From DASXMT01 sp963781305 (lineage in GTDB: Bacteria > Actinomycetota > Acidimicrobiia > Acidimicrobiales > RAAP-2), in assembly GCA_963781305.1 (NCBI GenBank), contig CAWAFL010000001.1, forward strand, positions 558,001-622,000: a stretch of 64,000 bases of DNA, read 5' to 3'. The number at the start of each line of letters is the position of its first letter. Positions within the stretch are counted from its first letter, which is position 1. Positions 33,798 to 42,788 of this stretch are shown piece after piece. The notes under the pieces are model-generated. The model was not told where the DNA came from. It worked only from the letters and a program-made list of their open reading frames with translations, and did no database searches. A program made the position numbers and the translations under genes.

Positions 33798-34616
33798 CTA
33801 TTCGGTGTCCACCCCGCTGACTTCCCACAGGTGGTCGATCACCTCTTCGAGGCGGCCGACGGGAGCACCGAGGTCCCGAGCGACAGCGAAGGCGATGGCC
33901 GCGTCTTTCCCCAGCAACGGGTGCACCCGTGCCCCTACGGCTGCCGTCGACCCGTCTTCGGGAAGCAGGTCCACGGCACGACTGCCGCCGGTACCGTGGC
34001 GCAGCACCTCGAGGACCAGCTCCGGTTTGATGCCAAAGCCCTCGCTCATGGCGACGGCGTCCACCAGTATCGAGAAGTTGGCCGTGAGCACCACGTTGTT
34101 GATCAACTTGACCATCTGCCCGGACCCGACCGGTCCCACATGGACCACCGGATCGCCGAAGGCTTCGAACACGGGCCGCGCCCGTGCCACGGTGTCGACA
34201 TCGCCACCGACCATGACCAGGAGCTGACCGGCTCGAGCCGCCGGAGCCGCTCCGCTGACCGGTGCATCGACCACGTGCACGCCCCTCCGCCCGGCCGCCG
34301 CTTCCATGGCTCGAACGGTCTCCGGGTTCACCGTGCTGTGGATGGCAATGATCGATCCGGGGCTCATGGAGGCGAGGAGTCCTTCCGGGCCGGCCACCAC
34401 CTCTTCGACGTCTCGGTCAGCAAAGACGCAGACGCAGACCAGCTCGCAGTGCGCACCCAGCTCCGACAACGACGCCGCCACCGTGGCCCCGGTGCCGCCG
34501 AAGGGCTCGAGCGACTCGATCCGTCGAGCCCAAATGGTCAGCGGAAACCCTGCAGCCAGCACCCGCTCGGCCATCGGAGTCCCCTGTGATCCCAGACCCA
34601 CGAAGCCAACCTTCAC
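33798..34616 (-). CDS. Beta-hydroxyacid dehydrogenase (3-hydroxyisobutyrate dehydrogenase-like)
   Basis: A 272-residue protein from GTG 34616. It shows the family Rossmann entry VGFVGLGSQGTPMAERV, the substrate loop DAPVSGAAPAA, and the catalytic Lys in GSGQMVKLINN. It would oxidise a 3-hydroxyacid with NAD(P). It is the last of a minus-strand series with the gamma-carbonic anhydrase (18 bp upstream) and CoA transferases, so it is probably co-transcribed and could act on a released hydroxyacid. Confidence 0.9.
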   Translation of the reverse strand: MKVGFVGLGSQGTPMAERVLAAGFPLTIWARRIESLEPFGGTGATVAASLSELGAHCELVCVCVFADRDVEEVVAGPEGLLASMSPGSIIAIHSTVNPETVRAMEAAAGRRGVHVVDAPVSGAAPAARAGQLLVMVGGDVDTVARARPVFEAFGDPVVHVGPVGSGQMVKLINNVVLTANFSILVDAVAMSEGFGIKPELVLEVLRHGTGGSRAVDLLPEDGSTAAVGARVHPLLGKDAAIAFAVARDLGAPVGRLEEVIDHLWEVSGVDTE

Positions 34617-34634
34617 GGGGCCTGCCTTCCCGAC

Positions 34635-35159
34635 CTAGAGGCCCGCACTGCGATAGCGCTCGGCCATGGCCGAGTAGCCCCCGCCGGTGGTGCCTGCCCG
34701 CCGCTGGGCCTCCAACATCGCCTCGTGCTTCGGGCCCAGAGGCCGCACGATGCCCGGCACCCCGGAGACGAACGAGCGATCAGGCACCTTGGATCCGGGG
34801 AGCACCACCGCTCCCGCGGCCACCACGCAGAGCGTTCCGATCTGGGCATGGTCGAGCAGTGTCACGTGGTTCCCGATCAGGCAGACGTCGGCGATCTGCC
34901 CACAGTGCACGATGGCGCCGTGGCCGATGGTGACGTCGTCGCCGATGACGAGGTCAGCACCACTGTGGACGACGCAGTTGTCCTCGATGTGGACACGGGA
35001 CCCGATGCGGATCGACCCGAAATCGCCCCGAAGCACGGCGCCGGGCCACACCGTCGAGCCTCCACCCACCGCCACGTCCCCCACCACATAGGCAGCCTCA
35101 CTGATCCAGGCCGAGGCGTCGATGACAGGGCAGAGGTCACCAAGCGCCCTCACCACCAT
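34635..35159 (-). CDS. Gamma-carbonic-anhydrase family protein
   Basis: The 174-residue left-handed beta-helix protein has hexapeptide-repeat turns from about 15 to 130 (VVGDVAVGGGSTVWPGAVLRG, shown in part). The three zinc His are present in CVVHSGADL and IGHGAIVHCG. Members hydrate CO2, but many in catabolic operons (CaiE/PaaY type) act as CoA thioesterases. The location beside CaiB-type CoA transferases favours the latter here (inference). The ribosome binding site is weak. Confidence 0.85.
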   Translation of the reverse strand: MVVRALGDLCPVIDASAWISEAAYVVGDVAVGGGSTVWPGAVLRGDFGSIRIGSRVHIEDNCVVHSGADLVIGDDVTIGHGAIVHCGQIADVCLIGNHVTLLDHAQIGTLCVVAAGAVVLPGSKVPDRSFVSGVPGIVRPLGPKHEAMLEAQRRAGTTGGGYSAMAERYRSAGL

Positions 35160-35195
35160 GGAGCTGCTGCCGCCGAACGAGCCGTCACCATTGAC

Positions 35196-36419
35196 CTAGG
35201 TAACCGCACCGGCGATCTTCATCTGCATGATCTCGTCGTCGGAGTGGCCGAGCTCGCGTAAGACGTCGTCGGTGTGCTCGGCGAACAGCGGGGCGCGATC
35301 GAATGTCGACGGAGTCTCGTCGAACTGCACCGGGGCGGCGATGAGCCGTCGAGGGGTGCCGTCGGAGTCAACGACATCGCCCACGTAGCCGTTGATCCGC
35401 AGCTGCTCGTCGTTGCCGACCTCCAGGCTGTTCTGCACCGGCTCCCACGGCCCTTCCATGGTCTTGAACCGCTCGAGCCACTCCTCGAAGGGCCTCGAAG
35501 CCAGCTCGGCGGCGATGATCTGGCTCACCACCTCGGCCTGCTCGACCACCTTCTCCGCTGTTTCGAACCGCTCGAGCAGGTCCTCTCGGCCCAAGTGCCG
35601 ACAGAAGTCCTCCCAATAGCGACCGACCTGCAACATGGTGAAGGCAAGCCACCGACCTCCGCCCGTCTTGTAGATCCCGGCCAGCGGGTTGGTCGGGGCT
35701 CCATAGCTCCCGCCGATCGCCGCCGCCGACCATGGCTCTCCGTTCACGAACGACGCGTCGATGGCCAGGGCGTTGGCCCAGGCCCCAACGCTCAGCAACG
35801 AGACGTCGACCACCGACGGTTGTCCCGTTCGCTCCCGGGCGAACAGAGCAGCCGATATCCCTCCTGCCACCGTCATCCCTCCGATGGAGTCTCCGTAGGC
35901 GGGTGCGGGCATGGCCAGCATGGCGTCGATGTTGGGCGGCGTCACACCTTGAGCACTGCCTCCCCGGCACCAATAGGTGATGGAGTCGTACCCACCCCGT
36001 TCTCGCATCGGTCCCCGGTTCCCGAGGGCCGAGCCCCTCCCGTAGATGATGTCCGGGTTCACCTTGCGGACGTCATCGACGTCGAGGGCCAGCCGGGCCC
36101 GGGCGGCAGGAAGGAAGTTGGTGAGGAACACGTCGGAGTTACGAATGATCTCGTCGAGTACCTCCCGTGCCTCGGGATGCTCCAGGGCGAGGCCAACGCT
36201 CCGCTTTCCGTGGTTCGGGTGCTCGATGATCGGGGCAAATGGACCGGTGGCCGATACTGCCCCGAGGTTGGTCAACCCCCGCTGGGCATCACCGGCCTCG
36301 GCGTGCTCGACCTTGATGACCTCGGCTCCCCACTCGGCCAGGATGGCCCCGGCAGAGGGGACAAAGGTGTACTGCGCCACCTCGACAACGCGAACGCCTT
36401 CCATGGGACGAAATACCAT
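35196..36419 (-). CDS. CaiB/BaiF family III CoA transferase
   Basis: The 407-residue protein carries the N-terminal VVEVAQYTFVPSAGAILAEW and the family catalytic Asp in AYGDSIGGMT. CoA-binding segments LTNFLPAARARLALD and NPDIIYGRGSALG are typical. It would move CoA between an acyl-CoA donor and a carboxylate, or racemise an alpha-methylacyl-CoA. Start is ATG 36419, though ATG 36404 (MEGVRVVEVA) is as likely because neither has a good ribosome binding site. The upstream amidohydrolase is 14 bp away. Confidence 0.9.
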   Translation of the reverse strand: MVFRPMEGVRVVEVAQYTFVPSAGAILAEWGAEVIKVEHAEAGDAQRGLTNLGAVSATGPFAPIIEHPNHGKRSVGLALEHPEAREVLDEIIRNSDVFLTNFLPAARARLALDVDDVRKVNPDIIYGRGSALGNRGPMRERGGYDSITYWCRGGSAQGVTPPNIDAMLAMPAPAYGDSIGGMTVAGGISAALFARERTGQPSVVDVSLLSVGAWANALAIDASFVNGEPWSAAAIGGSYGAPTNPLAGIYKTGGGRWLAFTMLQVGRYWEDFCRHLGREDLLERFETAEKVVEQAEVVSQIIAAELASRPFEEWLERFKTMEGPWEPVQNSLEVGNDEQLRINGYVGDVVDSDGTPRRLIAAPVQFDETPSTFDRAPLFAEHTDDVLRELGHSDDEIMQMKIAGAVT

Positions 36420-36433
36420 CAGTCAGGGCTCGC

Positions 36434-37720
36434 TTAGGCGCTAAGGGTTTGAATGTCGTAGTGGGGCTTGGCTTCATAGCGCGCCCGAAAGATCTCCCGG
36501 GGCACTTCGGTGATCTCTACGTCCTTCGCCAGCGAGCGAAGGGCACCCACGGAGGCCTGCTCCTTTGGAATCACGGTAAAGGGGTCGTAGTCGCAGAACC
36601 TGGAGACGTTCTGCCAGCTGATCTTGTTGATGTCCTCGTCGGAGAGATTGGCCTGTTGGCACTCGGCAAGCAAGTGCTCAGGGGCATCGGGCCACAGTCC
36701 GTCCGAGTGCGGGTAGTCCGATTCGAAGGCGATGATGTCGATCCCGATCTCGTGGGCGAGCTTCAATGACATGGGGTCCGAGATGAAACAAGCCAAGGCG
36801 TGCTCCCGGAACACATCGCTGGGCAACTTGTCGCCGAAGTCCTGGCCGGTCCACTTCTGGTTCATGTAGTGGCGATCGCACCGATCAAGGAGGAAGGGGA
36901 TCCAGCCGATCCCGCCTTCGGACCACGCCACCTTCAGCTCCGGGTACTTGCGCAGGGCAGGACCCCACATGAGGTCCTGCACCGAGAGCACCGATACTTG
37001 CGTGGCCAACACCATGAAATGGTCGTTGGACATGTCGTCGGCCATGGAGATGGCAGAAAAGCCCTGGCCGATGTGCAGGCACATTACCACCCCTTCATCA
37101 CAGACCGCGGTGAAGAAGGGATCCCAGTAGTCGCTCTGATAACTGGGGAGCCCGAGGAGGTGGGGCAGCTCGGGCATGCTGATGGCCCGACAGCCTTTGG
37201 CTGCCACCCGGTGGACCTCGGCCGTGAGGGCCTCCATGTCCCAGGCCGGGGGGAGGGCCAAGGGCATGAAGCGTCCCGGGTAGGCGCCGCACCACTCATC
37301 GATGTGCCAATCGTTGTAGGCCTGCAACATGATCAATGCCAGCGCAGGGTCGCCGATCTCGGCTGCTTCCTGAAATGTCCGGCCGCTGAAGCCCGGGAAG
37401 GTGGGAAAGCACATCGAGGCGAGCACGCCGTTCCGGTTCATGTCACGAATCCGCTCGTGGATGTCATAGGAGCCGGGCCGCATCTCCGAGAGCGTGCTCG
37501 GATCCATCCCCCACTGCTCCTTGGGCCACGACACCACGCTGTTCAGACCCATGATGCCCATGGTCGTCCCTTGGAAGACCCACTTCTCGAGGCCGTCCAC
37601 GTCCCGGATCAGCTTCGGCGCCTGGTCGGCATACTTCGCCGGCACGTGGTTGTCGAACATGTCGGGTGGTTCGATCAAGTGGTCATCGATGCTGACGATG
37701 ATGAGGTCTTCGGCTCGCAT
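36434..37720 (-). CDS. Amidohydrolase_2 family metal-dependent hydrolase
   Basis: The 428-residue TIM-barrel protein starts at ATG 37720 after AAAGGGAG. The metal entry motif is SIDDHLIEPPD, with a His in VVMCLHIGQG and the C-terminal acid motif ESDYPHSDG. It shares the WHIDEWC, SEGGIGW and DVFREH landmarks with the amidohydrolases at 21845, 39767 and 61724 but is clearly a separate paralogue. It may be a hydrolase or decarboxylase. It is placed between two CoA transferases in the same minus-strand run. Confidence 0.88.
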   Translation of the reverse strand: MRAEDLIIVSIDDHLIEPPDMFDNHVPAKYADQAPKLIRDVDGLEKWVFQGTTMGIMGLNSVVSWPKEQWGMDPSTLSEMRPGSYDIHERIRDMNRNGVLASMCFPTFPGFSGRTFQEAAEIGDPALALIMLQAYNDWHIDEWCGAYPGRFMPLALPPAWDMEALTAEVHRVAAKGCRAISMPELPHLLGLPSYQSDYWDPFFTAVCDEGVVMCLHIGQGFSAISMADDMSNDHFMVLATQVSVLSVQDLMWGPALRKYPELKVAWSEGGIGWIPFLLDRCDRHYMNQKWTGQDFGDKLPSDVFREHALACFISDPMSLKLAHEIGIDIIAFESDYPHSDGLWPDAPEHLLAECQQANLSDEDINKISWQNVSRFCDYDPFTVIPKEQASVGALRSLAKDVEITEVPREIFRARYEAKPHYDIQTLSA

Positions 37721-37830
37721 AGGTTTCTCCCTTTACCGGTCCTGCACTCCATGGCAACGCACCGTTGCCCGGTTTCTTCCGTTATACGACTCCTCGCTCG
37801 GGCCTGCGGCTCTTGGCTCGCGCATGGCCA

Positions 37831-39000
37831 TCAGATAGCCCCTGCCTCTCGTAGGGTTTCGATATCGGCGGATTCGAAGCCCAGTGACCCCAGCACGTCG
37901 CCGGTGTGCTCGCCCAGGCCAGGTGGGCGCCGCAGCTCCGGCCGGCTGGCCGGGCCCGAGTCGGTGTTGAAATGGAGGGGATTCGAGTAGACACGTCGGT
38001 GAGCGGGATCGTCGGCGATCTCGGCGATGGCCCCCCGAGCCACCAAGTGCTCATCGTCCAAGAGATCGGGGGCGTCGTTCACCGGGTCCACGCAGGCCCA
38101 GTCGGCACCGAGCGTGGCCACCCACTCCAACGCCGGCCGGGTGGCGAACGTTCGCTCGAGTCGAGCCCTCATGTCCGCCTGCTCCTGGTCAGTTTGGGGA
38201 ATGTGGTCGGAGAACTCCTCGAGTCCCAGCCCCTTGCACAGCGCCGTCCAGGTGCGGGCTTCGTCGGCCGCCACCGTGATCATGCGATCGTCCGAGCACC
38301 GGTAGACCCGGCGTTGCGCCGTCTCGTGCCACCAACGCGTGCTCTGGCCGAGCGAGACCCGGGCGACGTCATCGGAGAGGATCCAGGCGTTGGCATCCAC
38401 GATGCTGAGGTCGACCTGTGATCCCTTTCCGGACAGGGCTCGCTCGGCCACCGCCGAGAGGATGCCCACCGCCGCCGTCAGCCCGGCCACCGGGCCGGCC
38501 AAGAAGAACTGGGGCAGCCACGGGAAGTGGTCGCCGGACATGGCCGTCAACAGACCGGAGTGGCCGAGGTAGGTCAACTCGTGACCTGGGCGCTCGGCGT
38601 AGGGACTGTCCTGGCCGAAACCGGTGATCGAGCACCAGATCAGGCGCGGGTTGATCGTGGACAGATCCCGGTAGCCGATGCCGAGGGTTTCCATGAAGCC
38701 CGGTCGCTGCGATTCGACAAGAACGTCGGCGTCGACCACCAGCCGCTTGAGCACATCGACCGCTTCTGGCCGCTTCAAGTTGAGCGTCATCGAGCGCTTC
38801 CCCCGGTTGAGGGCCAGGTGCGACGGCGAGTCACCATCGGTGGCGCCAGCCCGGACCGGATCACCCGTTCCGGGCTGTTCGATCTTGACCACGTCCGCCC
38901 CCAGGTCAGAGAGCATGAGGGTGCAGAAGCCGCCGGGGTACATGCGGGACAGATCGAGGATCCGAATCCCCTCGAGGGGTACGTAGCGTCTAGAGGGCAA
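37831..39000 (-). CDS. CaiB/BaiF family III CoA transferase, catalytic Asp apparently replaced
   Basis: I favour the TTG at 39000 as start, since GGAGG lies 8 bases upstream; it overlaps the SDR gene end by 11 bp, and ATG 39051 is the alternative. The protein of 389 residues has LSRMYPGGFCTLMLSDLGAD, VDADVLVESQRPG and WCSITGFGQ. Where family members have the catalytic Asp (as in AYGDSIGG of the neighbour), this one reads LAGPVAGLTAAV, so the Asp appears to be Gly. It may therefore bind CoA without classical transfer, or use another residue. It is coupled to the SDR. Confidence 0.85.
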   Translation of the reverse strand: MPSRRYVPLEGIRILDLSRMYPGGFCTLMLSDLGADVVKIEQPGTGDPVRAGATDGDSPSHLALNRGKRSMTLNLKRPEAVDVLKRLVVDADVLVESQRPGFMETLGIGYRDLSTINPRLIWCSITGFGQDSPYAERPGHELTYLGHSGLLTAMSGDHFPWLPQFFLAGPVAGLTAAVGILSAVAERALSGKGSQVDLSIVDANAWILSDDVARVSLGQSTRWWHETAQRRVYRCSDDRMITVAADEARTWTALCKGLGLEEFSDHIPQTDQEQADMRARLERTFATRPALEWVATLGADWACVDPVNDAPDLLDDEHLVARGAIAEIADDPAHRRVYSNPLHFNTDSGPASRPELRRPPGLGEHTGDVLGSLGFESADIETLREAGAI

Positions 39001-39763
39001 AGGAATAGCCTCCGTTGACGGGATAGGTCTGACCGGTGATCCAGGAGGCATCGGGACTGGCCAGATAGGTGACGATTCCGGCGACGTCTTCGGGTTGACC
39101 TCGGCGGCGCACGACGTAGCGGCTGACGATCCTCTTGGCCTGCTCGTCGGCCAGGTCCTGCTCGGGATCCGTCCCGTGCGGCATGATCGTGCCCAGGGCG
39201 ACGCAGTTCACGGTGATGCCATACCTGCCCACCTCTCGAGCGATGCAGCGAGAGAAGCCCGCGGCGCCCGCCTTGGCCGCGGCATAGGGGGCCAGGTTGG
39301 CGTCACCGGTCCGACCGGAATCGGAGATCACGGTGATGATCCTCCCGTCCGGAAGTCCGATCATGCCGGGGAGGGCCGCTCGTACGCAGTGCATGACCCC
39401 GTACAGATTGACGTCGATGAAACGGCCCCAGTCCTCGGGCTCGGTCTCATGAAAGGGCCGCATGCCGGTCCAACCCTCCGGGCCTGCATTCCCGGCGTTG
39501 TTCACCAGGATGTCCACCGGACCGACCTCGTCCACCACGCTTCGAACGGAGGCCCAGTCGGTGACGTCGAACACCGCGGTGCGGGCCTTTCCCTCGGAAG
39601 CGATCTCCGATACCACCGACTCGGCTCGTTCAGCGTCGATGTCGTTGACGAGAACTTCGGCACCGGCGGCGGCCAGGTAGAGCGATATCGCTCGTCCCAC
39701 CCCCTGTCCGGCGCCGGTGACCAGAGCAGACTTCCCCGAAAGGTCAATTGAAAGGCCAGTCAC
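38990..39763 (-). CDS. SDR family oxidoreductase
   Basis: The 257-residue SDR starts at GTG 39763, with AAAGG upstream and only 3 bp after the stop of the duplicated amidohydrolase. Motifs are VTGAGQGVGRA, LVNNAGNAG, VISDSG and YAAAKAG, and the C-terminal YPVNGGYSFAL. It is probably a 3-hydroxyacyl-CoA or alcohol dehydrogenase. It is translationally linked to the downstream CoA transferase. Confidence 0.88.
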   Translation of the reverse strand: MTGLSIDLSGKSALVTGAGQGVGRAISLYLAAAGAEVLVNDIDAERAESVVSEIASEGKARTAVFDVTDWASVRSVVDEVGPVDILVNNAGNAGPEGWTGMRPFHETEPEDWGRFIDVNLYGVMHCVRAALPGMIGLPDGRIITVISDSGRTGDANLAPYAAAKAGAAGFSRCIAREVGRYGITVNCVALGTIMPHGTDPEQDLADEQAKRIVSRYVVRRRGQPEDVAGIVTYLASPDASWITGQTYPVNGGYSFAL

Positions 39764-39766
39764 GAA

Positions 39767-41056
39767 TTAGCCTTTCGATGTTCGGTCGATTGAGGAACGC
39801 CCGCCGGTTACCGCCGGCAACGGATTGGGCGGGACCGGGTGCCGGAAGAGATTCACCGCGTTCTCCCAGCACATCTTGCGCTGTTCCTCGACGGGCACGC
39901 CGGCCAAGTGCTTGCGCAAGAGGGCCTGGGTGTTGGGCCACGTCGAGTCCGAGTGCGGGTAGTCCGACTCGACCAAGATGTTGTCCACGCCGATGATGTC
40001 TTTGGTCAGGAACCCCGACGGGTCGTCGAGGGCGCAGAACCAGAAGTTCCTTCGGAACACGTCCGAGGTGACCTGGAGTTCGAGGTCGTCCACCCCCAGC
40101 TCGTCTTGGCGGATGTTCAGGTGGTCCACCCGGTCGATCACCGCTCCCACCCAGCCGATGCCCCCTTCGGACATGCAGATCTTGATGGTCGGGAACCGGT
40201 TGGCGATCCCCGAGTAGAGCCAGTCCACCGAGTAGGTGAACGAGGAGGCGGCGAAGAGGGCGCCGATGACCCCGGTGGGGGCGTCGTCGGAGGTGGTGAC
40301 GGTCTCGCCAGCCGAACCCACGTGGAGGGAGATGACCGTCTCGGTCTCGGCACAGGCGGCAAAGAACGGCTCCCAGTAGCCGCTGTGGATGGTGGGGAGG
40401 CCGAGCTTGTGGGGCGCCTCGGAGAAGCTCACGGCCTTGAACCCGCGCTCGGCGTTGCGCCGGATCTCCTCTGCTGCGATCACCGGGTCCCGCAACCAGG
40501 CGATCTGCTGGGGGATGAACCGATCGGGGTCGGTCCCACACCAGGACTCGAGATGCCAGTCGTTGTAGGCCCGCATGGCGGCAAAGGCCAGCTCCTCGTC
40601 CTTCGGCCACAGCGTCAGGCGCTGGCCCACGAACCCGGGCAGGAACGACGGGAAACAGAGGGAGGCCCACACGCCGTTGAGGTCCATGTCGACCAGCCGG
40701 GACTTGGCGTCCCACGCCCCTTTGCGCATGTGGTCGAAGCGCGAGGGTTCAAAGGTGTGCTCGGCTCGGGGACGACCGGCGACCGCGTTGAAGCCGACGT
40801 TGGGAAGGAGCTGGTCGAGCCACAGCCAGGCCTGTCCCCCGTTCTCGGTGTCGACCACCCGGGGAGCCTCGTCAGCGAACTTGGCCGCGAACCTTCCCTC
40901 GAAGATGTCGGGGGGCTCGACGACATGGTCGTCGACCGAGACGATCGTGGCCCACAGCTCGGGGGGCTCGGGATCGGGAAGGAAGGTGACCGTGCCGGGA
41001 CCTTGTCGTCCGAAGTCCCCGGTGCGCTTTTGCAGATCTTCAACCGAAATCCCCAT
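39767..41056 (-). CDS. Amidohydrolase_2 family metal-dependent hydrolase, copy 2 (duplicate)
   Basis: This 429-residue protein matches the copy at 21845-23089 over residues 1-414 except for Asn instead of Lys in AVNLF. The duplication ends within the last shared codon. The reading frame then continues for 15 more residues (AVTGGRSSIDRTSKG), probably acquired from the recipient site. The ribosome binding site is GAAGGAGG, one base changed from copy 1. It now leads a run with the SDR and CoA transferase downstream, so the duplication placed the same enzyme under a different promoter near an IclR gene. Confidence 0.88.
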   Translation of the reverse strand: MGISVEDLQKRTGDFGRQGPGTVTFLPDPEPPELWATIVSVDDHVVEPPDIFEGRFAAKFADEAPRVVDTENGGQAWLWLDQLLPNVGFNAVAGRPRAEHTFEPSRFDHMRKGAWDAKSRLVDMDLNGVWASLCFPSFLPGFVGQRLTLWPKDEELAFAAMRAYNDWHLESWCGTDPDRFIPQQIAWLRDPVIAAEEIRRNAERGFKAVSFSEAPHKLGLPTIHSGYWEPFFAACAETETVISLHVGSAGETVTTSDDAPTGVIGALFAASSFTYSVDWLYSGIANRFPTIKICMSEGGIGWVGAVIDRVDHLNIRQDELGVDDLELQVTSDVFRRNFWFCALDDPSGFLTKDIIGVDNILVESDYPHSDSTWPNTQALLRKHLAGVPVEEQRKMCWENAVNLFRHPVPPNPLPAVTGGRSSIDRTSKG

Positions 41057-41137
41057 GGGGGGCCTCCTTCGGGTATTGCCAATGGTGCGAGAGGTGCGAC
41101 CGGATCAATCGAGCACCTCGGGCTCGGTGCGCAACAG
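39816..41137. repeat. 1,322-bp duplicated segment, copy 2 (recipient)
   Basis: It matches 21849-23170 with three base differences (39851, 40613, 41070). No inverted terminal repeats, target-site duplication or transposase are evident at the ends. The block includes an orphan 33-bp tail of the aldolase gene. Confidence 0.9.
41105..41137 (-). pseudogene. Relic: last 10 codons and stop of the class II aldolase gene
   Basis: The 33 bases encode LLRTEPEVLD plus the stop, exactly as at 23138-23170, but no aldolase frame precedes them. They are carry-over from the duplication and show the direction of copying. Confidence 0.85.
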
Positions 41138-41209
41138 CGTGGACACGGACACCCGCCGAGCACGCCAGTACGTCCACATGATCTACCCCCCAGGCTCAAT
41201 TGTTTTTAA

Positions 41210-41229
41210 TACAAGACACGCGTTTTGTA
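41210..41229. promoter_or_regulatory. Palindrome TACAAGAC-N4-GTTTTGTA upstream of the IclR gene
   Basis: Two 8-bp arms (7 of 8 complementary) flank ACGC. The spot is AT-rich, 61 bp before the IclR start and about 150 bp upstream of the duplicated amidohydrolase on the other strand. It is a likely operator for the regulator in the divergent promoter region. Confidence 0.5.
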
Positions 41230-41290
41230 CCTGAGCAGTGTATCCTTGATGTCATGAAGTGGCAAGGAAGAAACGGTCGGGACTAGGCCC

Positions 41291-42223
41291 GTGGCTGCCC
41301 CCGTACCTGCTGTTGAACGGGCCAATCGGCTCCTCACCGTGATGGCGGAATCCCCGCGCGCCCGATTCACCGCTGCCGAATTGGCATCTGCTTTGAGCAT
41401 CCATCGATCCAGCTGCTTTTCTCTCTTGTCATGCTTGGCCGAACTCGACCTCGTTCATCGGGATCCGATCGGGAAGACTTACTGTCTCGGCCCGGGTCTG
41501 TTACGACTCGGCGCGGCTGCGGCTGACCACTACCCGGCTATCGGGGATGCAAGGCGCGAAATGTACTCCTTGGCCCACGAATTCGACGTCGGTGGCCTTA
41601 TCTGCGCCTCGGTCGACGGGGACATGGTCATCCTCGACCGGGTTGGTAGCGATGACCCAACCTTCGCCATGCCCTCGATCGACCACGTGAGGGCGCCCTT
41701 GGCGCCACCCATAGGGGCCATATTCGTGGCCTGGTCGTCCCCCGAGGCGATTCAGGCCTGGATGGAGCGCGCACCAAGCACGGCTTCGGCCGCCGATACG
41801 GAGTCTTACCTTCGCAGCGTTGCCGCGGTCAGAGCCAGAGGGTTTTCCATCGGGAGCGAGACCGAGGTGAAGGTGCAGCTAGAGGAGGTCTTGGGTCGGC
41901 TGCGGCAGAACGGCCGTACGGAGCGCTTGGCCGCCGCGCTCGAGCTGGCCGATCTGGTGCGCCTGGGGTTGGGCGCCCCCGACGGCGAGGCGTCGGGGCC
42001 GGACCAGGCGATCGATCATCTCATCGGCCCGATCTTCGATCGATCCGGGCAGGTGTACCTCACCATGACCATCTTCGGTCGTCCAGGTCAGATCCAAGGG
42101 ACCAACCTCAGCGACTACGCCGAACCTCTCGTGGCGGCATGTGCACGAATCACCCGTAGCGTCAGCGACGCACGGACGAATGCGACGGCACTCCCCGCGA
42201 GCGGTCATATCGCCACCGGGTAG
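41291..42223 (+). CDS. IclR family transcriptional regulator
   Basis: From GTG 41291 the protein has 310 residues. The N-terminal winged helix-turn-helix spans about 5-70 (VERANRLLTVMAES, TAAELASALSIHRSSCFSLL). The effector-binding domain follows at about 85-285 (AIGDARREMYSLAHEF, PLAPPIGAIFVAWSS). IclR proteins bind small aromatic or short acid ligands and control nearby catabolic genes. Candidates are the divergent amidohydrolase-SDR-CoA transferase run and the downstream SnoaL/SDR/LLM genes. The palindrome at 41210-41229 is a candidate binding site. Confidence 0.88.
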   Translation: MAAPVPAVERANRLLTVMAESPRARFTAAELASALSIHRSSCFSLLSCLAELDLVHRDPIGKTYCLGPGLLRLGAAAADHYPAIGDARREMYSLAHEFDVGGLICASVDGDMVILDRVGSDDPTFAMPSIDHVRAPLAPPIGAIFVAWSSPEAIQAWMERAPSTASAADTESYLRSVAAVRARGFSIGSETEVKVQLEEVLGRLRQNGRTERLAAALELADLVRLGLGAPDGEASGPDQAIDHLIGPIFDRSGQVYLTMTIFGRPGQIQGTNLSDYAEPLVAACARITRSVSDARTNATALPASGHIATG

Positions 42224-42296
42224 ATCCCGATGACCTTGTAACGTGGACTCAGCGCAGGCGGCTCACGGCGTATGTGTTCGGGACTGAGGGGGTCAT

Positions 42297-42788
42297 ATGA
42301 GCGATCTGGAAGAAACCGTTCGTCGTCTGGAAGAGCGGGTTTCGCTGCTCGAGGACCAAGTGGAGCTGTACCAGCTCATCAGCAGCTATGGGCCGGCGGT
42401 CGACAGCGGCAGCGGTGATGTCGCCGCAGGGATCTGGACCGAGGACGGGACGTATGACACCATCCCCCAACCCCTCAACGGACGCGAGGAGCTTCGGGCC
42501 ATGGTGGCCGGTGACGGGCACCAGTCGCTGATCGCCAACGGCTGCGCCCACGTGATGGCCCTACCCCACCTCGTGGTGGACGGCGACAAAGCAGTGGCCA
42601 CGGGCTACTCGCGGGTCTATCTCAGTGACGGGGATGGGTTCCGCGTCTGGCGAGCCTCGTCCAACCGGTGGGAATTCGTACGACGACCCGAAGGCTGGCG
42701 CGCCGTCAGCCGGGTGAACCGGGCCATCGACGGTTCGCCCGAAGCCCGCGAGATCCTGCGGGAGGGCATCGCTCACCGACCTACCTGA
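42297..42788 (+). CDS. SnoaL/NTF2-like protein
   Basis: The 163-residue protein starts at ATG 42297 behind GAGGGGG. Residues 1-22 form a short, heptad-like charged helix (LEETVRRLEERVSLLEDQV). The NTF2 core then runs from YQLISSYGPAVDSG to RWEFVRRPEGWRAVSRVNR. It is a close paralogue of the protein at 29869-30366. It opens a rightward trio with an SDR and an LLM oxidoreductase. Possible dehydratase, isomerase or ligand-binding partner. Confidence 0.8.
   Translation: MSDLEETVRRLEERVSLLEDQVELYQLISSYGPAVDSGSGDVAAGIWTEDGTYDTIPQPLNGREELRAMVAGDGHQSLIANGCAHVMALPHLVVDGDKAVATGYSRVYLSDGDGFRVWRASSNRWEFVRRPEGWRAVSRVNRAIDGSPEAREILREGIAHRPT

Noticed and set aside
39816..41137. Duplicate treated as an insertion sequence or composite transposon
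   Set aside because: No transposase, inverted ends or target-site duplication is visible, and the block is an ordinary gene plus flank.
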